Positions 6,448-11,699 of a stretch of DNA of 11,699 nt are shown one piece after another (the first letter of the stretch is position 1; each line of letters begins with the position of its first letter). The notes beneath the pieces were generated by a model. It searched no databases, was not told the DNA's origin, and saw only the letters and a list, made by a program, of their open reading frames with translations. This DNA is from an uncultured Burkholderiales bacterium (lineage in GTDB: Bacteria > Pseudomonadota > Gammaproteobacteria > Burkholderiales > Burkholderiaceae_C), in NCBI GenBank assembly GCA_903926695.1, contig CAIYKK010000211.1, positions 1-11,699 on the forward strand, in the 5' to 3' direction. The position numbers and the translations under genes are program-made.

Positions 6448-6954
6448 TTAGCCCTTGGCTTGCGCCAATAGCGTGTCCGCGTCGCTGACCTCAAACTTGC
6501 CGGGGCCTTCGTTGTTCAGGCTCACCACCTTGCCGTCCTTGACCAGCATGGAATAGCGGTTGCTGCGCAGGCCCAAGCCTTTGCCGGTCAAATCCAGCGT
6601 CAGGCCGGTGGCTTGGGCGAAAGCCGCGTCGCCGTCGGCCAGCATACGCACCTTGCCGCCAGTTTGCTGGTCACGCGCCCAAGCACCCATCACAAAAGCG
6701 TCGTTCACGCTCAGGCACCAGATTTCATCGACGCCAGCGGCCTTGAATTCTTCGGCTTTTTCGACATAGCCGGGAACGTGTTTGGCCGAGCAGGTGGGCG
6801 TGAAAGCGCCGGGCACGGCAAACAGGGCGATGGTTTTGCCAGCGCTGCCTTGCACGGAATCGACCGCATTGGGGCCGATGCTGCAGCCGTTGCCTTCGAC
6901 CTCGACATATTCCATCAGCTTGACGGCGGGAAGTGTGTCGCCTACTTGGATCAT
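6448..6954 (-). CDS. Peroxiredoxin, Prx5-type (AhpC/TSA-redoxin family)
   Basis: The 168-residue protein is a thiol peroxidase that reduces hydrogen peroxide and organic hydroperoxides in the cytoplasm, using glutathione/glutaredoxin or thioredoxin as reductant. The catalytic motif PGAFTPTCS places the peroxidatic cysteine at C55, with P48 and T52 forming the usual active-site loop. The conserved Arg is in LRSNRYSML (about 129-137). Further family marks are HVPGY (59-63) and SVNDAFVMGAWA (82-93). Other cysteines are C24 and C80; either might act in resolution, but a glutathione-dependent 1-Cys cycle is also common in this subfamily. The length is typical. The ATG at 6954 follows AGGAG at normal spacing. 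The gene has its own leader after the S10 operon terminator and is probably transcribed alone with the short remnant downstream. Confidence 0.95.
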   Translation of the reverse strand: MIQVGDTLPAVKLMEYVEVEGNGCSIGPNAVDSVQGSAGKTIALFAVPGAFTPTCSAKHVPGYVEKAEEFKAAGVDEIWCLSVNDAFVMGAWARDQQTGGKVRMLADGDAAFAQATGLTLDLTGKGLGLRSNRYSMLVKDGKVVSLNNEGPGKFEVSDADTLLAQAKG

Positions 6955-6970
6955 GGGTTCTCCTCTGGTT

Positions 6971-6994
6971 AATTTTCAACGAAAAATTGCGTTG
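6971..6994. repeat. Overlapping inverted repeats in the peroxiredoxin leader
   Basis: AATTTT/AAAATT (6971-6976/6983-6988) and CAACG/CGTTG (6977-6981/6990-6994) are two mutually exclusive perfect inverted repeats. They lie just upstream of the Shine-Dalgarno of the peroxiredoxin gene. A third, TTGGC/GCCAA (7006-7010/7015-7019), lies further upstream. They may be an operator or a leader structure; I recognise no known regulator's site. Confidence 0.35.
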
Positions 6995-7078
6995 CGGGCG
7001 CTATTTTGGCGCAGGCCAAGAATCATCACAGGCACACGGTCTTTCAAAAACAGGGCGGAAAAGTGATGCCCCAAAAAC

Positions 7079-7110
7079 AAAAAAAGGCCCACCGAAGTGA
7101 GCCTTTTTTT
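7079..7110 (-). terminator. Intrinsic terminator of the S10 operon
   Basis: Read on the minus strand: seven A, GGC-U-CAC, loop UUCG, GUG-G-GCC, seven T. The stem is fully paired in this direction (one U·G wobble) and is capped by the very stable C(UUCG)G tetraloop, with A/U tracts on both sides. On the plus strand the wobble becomes a C·A mismatch and the loop reads CGAA. The sequence is therefore tuned to stop transcripts coming from rpsQ, whose stop lies about 30 bases upstream. Confidence 0.92.
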
Positions 7111-7140
7111 AGATTGACTTAACGTCAAAGTCTTGTGGAC

Positions 7141-7410
7141 TTAAACGATGGCAGCCTTTTGCACCAAGCGGGTCACAACCCAGTTCTTGGTCTTGGAGAT
7201 AGGACGGCTTTCGGTGATCTCGATCACGTCGCCCATCTTGTACTCGCCCTTTTCGTCATGGGCGTGGTACTTGCTCGACAGCGAAACGATCTTGCCGTAC
7301 AGCTCGTGCTTGACACGGCGTTCGACCAGAACCGTGACGGTCTTGGCGCGCTTGTCGCTGACCACCTTGCCAACCAAGGTGCGCTTGAGGGATGTTTTAG
7401 CTTCCGTCAT
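7141..7410 (-). CDS. rpsQ: 30S ribosomal protein S17
   Basis: The 89-residue product is uS17, an early-assembly protein that binds the 5' domain of 16S rRNA. It shows the family's OB-fold sequence: [20 protein letters not shown] at residues 12-31, then [25 protein letters not shown] and a basic C-terminus. The length is slightly above the E. coli protein (84). Its ATG overlaps the rpmC stop as TAATG, which favours translational coupling, and AAGGAG lies upstream within rpmC. It is the last gene of the operon here, followed by a terminator instead of rplN. Confidence 0.98.
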   Translation of the reverse strand: MTEAKTSLKRTLVGKVVSDKRAKTVTVLVERRVKHELYGKIVSLSSKYHAHDEKGEYKMGDVIEITESRPISKTKNWVVTRLVQKAAIV

Positions 7411-7616
7411 TATTTGGCTCCTTGCTTGACGATGGTCTCGGCCAGAATGGTCTTGGCGCGAGCGATGGCACGGCGCGTCGAGCGCAGCGTGGCGGTGTTG
7501 GTCAGTTGCTGCGTGGCTTTTTGCATGCGCAGGCCAAAGTGGGCTTTTTGCAGCTCTTTGACTTCAGCTTGCAGGCCGGCAACGTCTTTTTGGCGCAGTT
7601 CAGTAGATTTGGTCAT
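7410..7616 (-). CDS. rpmC: 50S ribosomal protein L29
   Basis: The 68-residue product is uL29, a two-helix protein near the exit of the peptide tunnel of the 50S subunit, beside L23. Family sequence is clear: [20 protein letters not shown] in the first helix, [12 protein letters not shown] in the turn and second helix, and [11 protein letters not shown] towards the end. Length is normal (E. coli has 63). The ATG follows AAGGGGA, 11 bases after the rplP stop, and the stop overlaps the rpsQ start. Confidence 0.97.
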   Translation of the reverse strand: MTKSTELRQKDVAGLQAEVKELQKAHFGLRMQKATQQLTNTATLRSTRRAIARAKTILAETIVKQGAK

Positions 7617-7627
7617 GTCATTTCCCC

Positions 7628-8044
7628 TTACTGGCCAATCATGCGGGCCACGAAGGTGGTGCGCAGCGGCAGCTTGGCCGAAGCCAGGCGGAACGCTTCG
7701 CGGGCCAGCTCTTCAGGCACACCAACGATTTCAAAAATAATCTTGCCGGGCTGGATTTCAGCCACGTAGTACTCTGGGTTACCTTTACCGTTACCCATAC
7801 GCACTTCAGCAGGCTTTTGGGAAATTGGCTTGTCTGGGAAGACACGGATCCAGATACGGCCGCCACGTTTGACGTGACGGGAAATCGCACGACGTGCGGC
7901 TTCGAGTTGACGAGCAGTCAGGCGACCACGGTCGGTGCATTTGAGACCGAAGTCACCAAAAGCAACCGAGTTACCACGGGTGGCGACACCAGTGTTACGG
8001 CCTTTTTGCTCTTTGCGGTATTTTCTGCGAGCGGGTTGCAGCAT
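7628..8044 (-). CDS. rplP: 50S ribosomal protein L16
   Basis: The 138-residue product is uL16, which binds 23S rRNA near the A-site tRNA and is needed late in 50S assembly. The N-terminus [16 protein letters not shown] is close to the family consensus, and [27 protein letters not shown] and [11 protein letters not shown] follow. The Arg of VRMGNGKG corresponds to the residue hydroxylated in E. coli L16 (R81). Length is normal. GGAG lies before the ATG, 24 bases after the rpsC stop. Confidence 0.98.
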   Translation of the reverse strand: MLQPARRKYRKEQKGRNTGVATRGNSVAFGDFGLKCTDRGRLTARQLEAARRAISRHVKRGGRIWIRVFPDKPISQKPAEVRMGNGKGNPEYYVAEIQPGKIIFEIVGVPEELAREAFRLASAKLPLRTTFVARMIGQ

Positions 8045-8068
8045 ATTTATTCTCCGTTATGAGGCCGA

Positions 8069-8953
8069 TTACTCGGCCTTGGCACCGTCAGCTGCTGCAG
8101 CTGGCGCGGCTTTGACGCGCTTAACGGTGTTGTTGTCGGACGCCATCGAAGGCTTGTCGCTGCCATCGGCCGGTGCGGCATTGCCGCGTGGCGCGCGCGG
8201 TGCGCCGCGAGGCGCGCCACGGTCAGCACGGTCACCACCTGGGCGACCATCGCGGCGCGGGCCGCGTGGCTTGCGCTCTTCTTCGGACGGTGCGGCATCC
8301 AGGCGTGCGCCTGGAGAATCGCCACGACCGAGGTTGTCACCCTTGTAAACCCAGACCTTGACACCGATGATGCCGTAGGTGGTCTGTGCTTCGGAGGTGC
8401 CGTAGTCGATGTCGGCGCGCAGGGTGTGAAGGGGCACGCGACCTTCGCGGTACCACTCGCAACGAGCGATTTCAATGCCATTGAGACGGCCAGACGACAT
8501 GATCTTGATGCCCAGGGCACCCAGACGCATGGCGTTTTGCATGGCGCGCTTCATCGCACGGCGGAACATGATGCGCTTTTCGAGCTGCTGGGTGATGGAG
8601 TCAGCGATCAGCTTGGCATCGATTTCAGGCTTGCGCACTTCTTCGATGTTCACAGCGACCGGCACGCCCAGCTGGCGGCTCAGTTCTTTTTTCAGCGCTT
8701 CGATGTCTTCGCCTTTTTTGCCGATCACAACGCCCGGACGTGCCGAGAAAATCGTGATGCGGGCATTCTTGGCGGGGCGCTCGATCAGAACGCGCGACAC
8801 GGCGGCATTCTTCAGCTTTTTCTTCAGGTACTCACGCACCTTGATGTCTTCGGCAAGCATGCCGGCGAAATCACGGTTGCTGGCGTACCAGCGGCTGGAC
8901 CAGTTGCGGCTGATGGAAAGGCGAAACCCGGTTGGGTTGATTTTTTGTCCCAT
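8069..8953 (-). CDS. rpsC: 30S ribosomal protein S3 with a long disordered C-terminal tail
   Basis: The 294-residue product is uS3, which lines the mRNA entry tunnel of the 30S subunit and takes part in mRNA unwinding. Residues 1-210 are the normal protein: [12 protein letters not shown] at the start, a KH domain with [17 protein letters not shown], and the C-terminal domain with [32 protein letters not shown]. Residues 211-294 are an extra tail rich in Arg, Gly, Pro, Ala and Asp, with [13 protein letters not shown] repeats and an Ala-rich end. E. coli S3 has 233 residues, so about 60 are added. The ATG has a weak AGGA site very close to it and follows rplV by 12 bases. Confidence 0.97.
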   Translation of the reverse strand: MGQKINPTGFRLSISRNWSSRWYASNRDFAGMLAEDIKVREYLKKKLKNAAVSRVLIERPAKNARITIFSARPGVVIGKKGEDIEALKKELSRQLGVPVAVNIEEVRKPEIDAKLIADSITQQLEKRIMFRRAMKRAMQNAMRLGALGIKIMSSGRLNGIEIARCEWYREGRVPLHTLRADIDYGTSEAQTTYGIIGVKVWVYKGDNLGRGDSPGARLDAAPSEEERKPRGPRRDGRPGGDRADRGAPRGAPRAPRGNAAPADGSDKPSMASDNNTVKRVKAAPAAAADGAKAE

Positions 8954-8965
8954 ATCCTGCTGCCT

Positions 8966-9295
8966 TTAATTGCCAACGACCACGTACACATGGCACGTAG
9001 GCTTGCTGATGCTGTTGCCACGGCCTTTGGCGCGCGCGGAAAAACGCTTGAGCGTAGCGCCCTGCTCGACGTAAATGGTTTTAACCCTCAACTCGTCGAT
9101 GTCGGCACCGTCGTTGTGTTCAGCGTTGGCGATAGCGGACTCAACCACCTTCTTGATGATTCCAGCAGCTTTTTTCTGCGTGAAATTCAGGATGTTGAGC
9201 GCTTGATCCACTTTTTTGCCGCGAATCAGGTCAGCGACCAGACGGCCTTTGTCGACCGACAGACGAACGCCCCGGAGGGTTGCACGTGTTTCCAT
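8966..9295 (-). CDS. rplV: 50S ribosomal protein L22
   Basis: The 109-residue product is uL22, whose long beta-hairpin reaches into the peptide exit tunnel and is a site of macrolide resistance changes. Family sequence is clear: [24 protein letters not shown], then [13 protein letters not shown], and the hairpin [20 protein letters not shown] near the end. Length matches E. coli (110). AAGGA precedes the ATG, 9 bases after the rpsS stop. Confidence 0.98.
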   Translation of the reverse strand: METRATLRGVRLSVDKGRLVADLIRGKKVDQALNILNFTQKKAAGIIKKVVESAIANAEHNDGADIDELRVKTIYVEQGATLKRFSARAKGRGNSISKPTCHVYVVVGN

Positions 9296-9304
9296 GGTCT
9301 TTCC

Positions 9305-9583
9305 TTACTTTCTCACAACTTTTTTGTCAGCCGGGTGACCTTTGAAAGTCCGGGTGAGTGCGAACTCGCCGAGCTTGTGGCCAACCATTTGATCGGTGAT
9401 ATAGACGGGGACGTGCTGCTTACCGTTATGCACGGCGATGGTCAGGCCGATGAAGTCGGGCAAGATCATGGAGCGACGCGACCAGGTCTTGATCGGCTTT
9501 TTGTCTTTATTGGCAACGGCCTTTTCAGCCTTGGCTACCAAATGAAGGTCGACAAACGGACCTTTTTTGAGTGAACGGGTCAT
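9305..9583 (-). CDS. rpsS: 30S ribosomal protein S19
   Basis: The 92-residue product is uS19, in the head of the 30S subunit next to S13 and the intersubunit bridge. The start [12 protein letters not shown] and the motifs [23 protein letters not shown] and [18 protein letters not shown] are typical, and the length equals the E. coli protein. The ATG is preceded by AAGGCCAGGA, 9 bases after the rplB stop. Confidence 0.98.
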   Translation of the reverse strand: MTRSLKKGPFVDLHLVAKAEKAVANKDKKPIKTWSRRSMILPDFIGLTIAVHNGKQHVPVYITDQMVGHKLGEFALTRTFKGHPADKKVVRK

Positions 9584-9592
9584 TTCCTGGCC

Positions 9593-10417
9593 TTACTTCT
9601 TGCGACGCGAAACAATCATCACTTGCGTGCGCTTGTTGTTACGGGTGCGGTAGCCCTTGGTCAGGTTACCCCATGGATCGACTGGATGACGGCCTTCGCC
9701 GGTCTTGCCTTCGCCGCCACCGTGTGGGTGATCGACCGGGTTCATGACCACACCGCGAACGGTTGGGCGAATACCCATCCAGCGCTTGACACCGGCCTTG
9801 CCGAGGCGGCGCAGGCTGTGTTCTTCGTTGGCGACTTCACCGAGGGTAGCGCGGCATTCGATGTGGATCTTGCGAACTTCACCGGAGCGCATACGCACCT
9901 GAGCGTAGGTGCCTTCACGGGCCAGCAGCGTCGCGGATGTACCAGCGGAACGTGCAATTTGCGCGCCCTTGCCGATTTGCATCTCGATGCAGTGGATCGT
10001 GGAGCCCACGGGGATGTTGCGGATTGGCAGCGTGTTACCGACGCGAATCGGGGCTTCCGAGCCGCTCAGGATGGTGGCACCGACTTCCAGACCGCGCGGG
10101 GCGATGATGTAAGCGCGCTCGCCATCGGCGTAGCAGATCAGGGCAATGTGAGCCGTACGGTTAGGGTCGTACTCGATACGTTCGACCTTGGCCGGAATGG
10201 CGTCCTTGTTGCGCTTGAAATCGACCACACGGTAGTGGTGCTTGTGACCGCCGCCTTTGTGGCGAACGGTGATGTGCCCGTTGTTGTTACGGCCAGAGTG
10301 CTGGAACTGGGGTTCGAGCAGCGGCGCGTAAGGTTCACCCTTGTGCAGGTGATCCCGGGAAATCTTCACCATGCCGCGCATACCCGGCGAGGTGGGTTTC
10401 ATCTTAATGACGGCCAT
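9593..10417 (-). CDS. rplB: 50S ribosomal protein L2
   Basis: The 274-residue product is uL2, a primary 23S rRNA-binding protein close to the peptidyl transferase centre and needed for subunit association. The conserved [17 protein letters not shown] motif is near the C-terminus, with the functionally important His (E. coli H229) at residue 230. The N-terminal half has the usual KPTSPGMRG and [20 protein letters not shown] segments. Length is normal. The ATG overlaps the rplW stop as TAATG and has GGGGAG upstream. Confidence 0.98.
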   Translation of the reverse strand: MAVIKMKPTSPGMRGMVKISRDHLHKGEPYAPLLEPQFQHSGRNNNGHITVRHKGGGHKHHYRVVDFKRNKDAIPAKVERIEYDPNRTAHIALICYADGERAYIIAPRGLEVGATILSGSEAPIRVGNTLPIRNIPVGSTIHCIEMQIGKGAQIARSAGTSATLLAREGTYAQVRMRSGEVRKIHIECRATLGEVANEEHSLRRLGKAGVKRWMGIRPTVRGVVMNPVDHPHGGGEGKTGEGRHPVDPWGNLTKGYRTRNNKRTQVMIVSRRKK

Positions 10418-10755
10418 TATGCGGACTCCCCACCGATGTTCAGCTCTTGACCGGGCTGCAGCGTCACGTAAGCCTTGCGCAGGTTATCGCGGCGGCCGAC
10501 AGACTTGCCAAAGCGTTTGGTCTTGCCTTTGATGTTCACGACAGCCACTGCCTTGACATCCACCTTGAACATCAATTGCACAGCGGCCTTGATTTCAAAT
10601 TTGGTAGCGTCCTGCAGGACCTTGAAAGTCACCGAATTGGATTTCTCGGCGATCATCGTGGCCTTTTCGGACACGATGGGAGCGACCAGCACCTGCATCA
10701 GGCGACCTTCGTCAAATTTGACTCGGGTGCTATTGAATTTGTTGGCTGCACTCAT
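10417..10755 (-). CDS. rplW: 50S ribosomal protein L23
   Basis: The 112-residue product is uL23, at the tunnel exit, where it docks trigger factor and SRP. The core begins at [15 protein letters not shown] (residue 20) and continues through [21 protein letters not shown] and the basic [13 protein letters not shown]. About 12 residues more than E. coli (100) come from the N-terminus. The start at 10755 is kept because AAGGAG lies 8 bases upstream and the ATG overlaps the rplD stop as ATGA. Met20 is an alternative without that support. Confidence 0.96.
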   Translation of the reverse strand: MSAANKFNSTRVKFDEGRLMQVLVAPIVSEKATMIAEKSNSVTFKVLQDATKFEIKAAVQLMFKVDVKAVAVVNIKGKTKRFGKSVGRRDNLRKAYVTLQPGQELNIGGESA

Positions 10756-11372
10756 GCGAACATCTCCTTGAGTTGGTCCATGGCGGCCTTGGTCACGATC
10801 ACCTTTTTGTAGTGAACCAGCGACAGCGGGTCGGCATAGCGGGGCTCAACAACCAGGATATTGACCAGGTTGCGCGATGCCAGGTACAGGTTTTCATCAA
10901 CCTGATCAGCAATTACCAACACCGAGTTGAGGTTCATGGCCTTGAATTTGTCAGCCAAAACTTTCGTCTTGGGCGAGTCCACGGTCAGGGAATCAACCAC
11001 AGCCAGGCGGCCTTCGCGTGCCAGCTGCGAGAAGATGGAGGCCATACCGGCGCGGTACATCTTCTTGTTGATTTTGTGCGTGAAGTTTTCATCAGGCATG
11101 TTCGGGAAAATACGACCGCCTCCGCGCCACAGCGGGGAAGATGTCATACCAGCACGTGCGCGACCCGTACCCTTTTGTTTAAAAGGCTTCTTGGTCGAGT
11201 GACGAACCTGCTCACGGTCCTTCTGGGCGCGGGTTCCCTGGCGGGCGTTGGCCTGGAAGGCCACGACCACCTGGTGAATCAGGCTTTCGTTGTATTCGCG
11301 ACCAAATACGGTGTCCGGTGCTTCCACAGTGGAAGCAGCCAGACCTTGGTCATTCAGGAGTTCGACCTGCAT
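10752..11372 (-). CDS. rplD: 50S ribosomal protein L4
   Basis: The 206-residue product is uL4, with a loop lining the exit tunnel. In E. coli it also represses its own S10 operon through the leader upstream of rpsJ, which is outside this window. The tunnel loop is visible as [19 protein letters not shown] followed by [13 protein letters not shown], and the C-terminal half has [10 protein letters not shown] and [14 protein letters not shown]. Length is normal. AAAGGAG lies 7 bases before the ATG, which overlaps the rplC stop as TGATG. Confidence 0.97.
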   Translation of the reverse strand: MQVELLNDQGLAASTVEAPDTVFGREYNESLIHQVVVAFQANARQGTRAQKDREQVRHSTKKPFKQKGTGRARAGMTSSPLWRGGGRIFPNMPDENFTHKINKKMYRAGMASIFSQLAREGRLAVVDSLTVDSPKTKVLADKFKAMNLNSVLVIADQVDENLYLASRNLVNILVVEPRYADPLSLVHYKKVIVTKAAMDQLKEMFA

Positions 11373-11699
11373 CAGTTCGCTCCTTTAGCAGCGGTTGGTT
11401 TGGCCTTGATGGCGGCACGAACCGTCACAAAACCACCTTTGGAACCAGGCACAGCGCCGCGAATCATCAGCAGTTGACGGGCTTCGTCAATGCGCACGAT
11501 GTCGAGGTTTTGCGTGGTCTTGGTGACATCACCGAGGTGACCCGTCATGCGTTTACCAGGAAACACACGGCCAGGATCCTGCGCCATACCGATGGAGCCG
11601 GGAACGTTGTGCGAACGGCTGTTACCGTGCGACGCACGCTGCGAGCTCATCTTGTGACGCTTGATGGTGCCGGCAAAGCCTTTACCAATGGAAGTACCC
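11372..11699 (-). CDS. rplC: 50S ribosomal protein L3, C-terminal part (5' end cut by window)
   Basis: The frame is open to the right edge and gives about 108 residues beginning [20 protein letters not shown]; the Met at 11650 is internal, not a start. uL3 is an early 50S assembly protein whose extension reaches the peptidyl transferase centre. That extension is here, with [17 protein letters not shown] and [19 protein letters not shown]. The Gln of MAQDPGR is at or near the site methylated by PrmB in E. coli (Q150). The end is the usual one, with a short Lys/Ala tail. The stop overlaps the rplD start. Confidence 0.97.
   Translation of the reverse strand, partial: GTSIGKGFAGTIKRHKMSSQRASHGNSRSHNVPGSIGMAQDPGRVFPGKRMTGHLGDVTKTTQNLDIVRIDEARQLLMIRGAVPGSKGGFVTVRAAIKAKPTAAKGAN

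Noticed and set aside
6306..6494. 62-codon minus-strand open frame overlapping the peroxiredoxin 3' end
   Set aside because: Its first half is the peroxiredoxin gene in another frame and its end is basic nonsense. Only the frame-corrected part was kept, as a remnant.
6971..7019. OxyR binding site upstream of the peroxiredoxin gene
   Set aside because: A lone ATAG is present, but the spaced ATAG/CTAT tetrads of the OxyR pattern are not.
7114..7128. TTGAC/GTCAA hairpin between rpsQ and the terminator as a second terminator
   Set aside because: Only 5 bp, AT-rich and without its own T-run; the strong terminator is the neighbouring hairpin at 7079-7110.
8426..9574. 382-codon plus-strand open frame antisense to rpsC, rplV and rpsS
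   Set aside because: It runs across three well-identified ribosomal genes and their gaps, and its translation looks like no protein family. It is a by-product of GC-rich codon use.
9623..10450. 275-codon plus-strand open frame antisense to rplB
   Set aside because: It mirrors the rplB frame almost exactly, and no ribosome site or family resemblance is seen.

Overview
The window is GC-rich DNA from a proteobacterium, most likely a betaproteobacterium of the Burkholderiales and perhaps Comamonadaceae-like. This placement is inferred from the ribosomal protein sequences, the gene order and the base composition; no database search was run. Fourteen complete protein genes, two genes cut by the window edges and one gene remnant can be supported. 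No tRNA, rRNA, CRISPR array, insertion sequence or prophage gene is visible.

The right part (7141 to the right edge, all minus strand) is the S10 ribosomal protein operon from the 3' part of rplC through rplD, rplW, rplB, rpsS, rplV, rpsC, rplP, rpmC and rpsQ. Genes are packed with gaps of at most 24 bases or with stop/start overlaps (TGATG, ATGA, TAATG). The operon ends at an intrinsic terminator (7079-7110) with a UUCG tetraloop. The spc operon (rplN onward), which follows directly in many bacteria, is not in the remaining 7 kb.

The middle (5550-6954) holds a Prx5-type peroxiredoxin on the minus strand. Downstream of it are a frameshifted remnant of an unrecognised gene and a candidate terminator. 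An HTH regulator of the XRE type converges on them from the plus strand. That regulator diverges, across an AT-rich 119-base promoter region, from the next unit.

The left part (1-5430) is mostly minus strand. A seven-helix membrane protein with CREST (alkaline ceramidase-like) hydrolase motifs comes first. It is followed by a fusion of an LplT-like major facilitator transporter with a PlsC-type acyltransferase, then a TelA-family toxic-anion-resistance protein, then a YiaA/YiaB two-repeat membrane protein. At the left edge a plus-strand gene resembling XpaC, a family often found next to telA, converges on yiaA. The CREST and LplT-PlsC genes suggest a lipid remodelling step. TelA, the XpaC-like protein and YiaA suggest an envelope-stress or anion-resistance group. 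Nothing in the window clearly shows a wholly new system. The best leads are the lipid gene pair with its divergent regulator, the strong hairpin between those two genes, the long disordered tail on ribosomal protein S3, and the gene remnant beside the peroxiredoxin gene.
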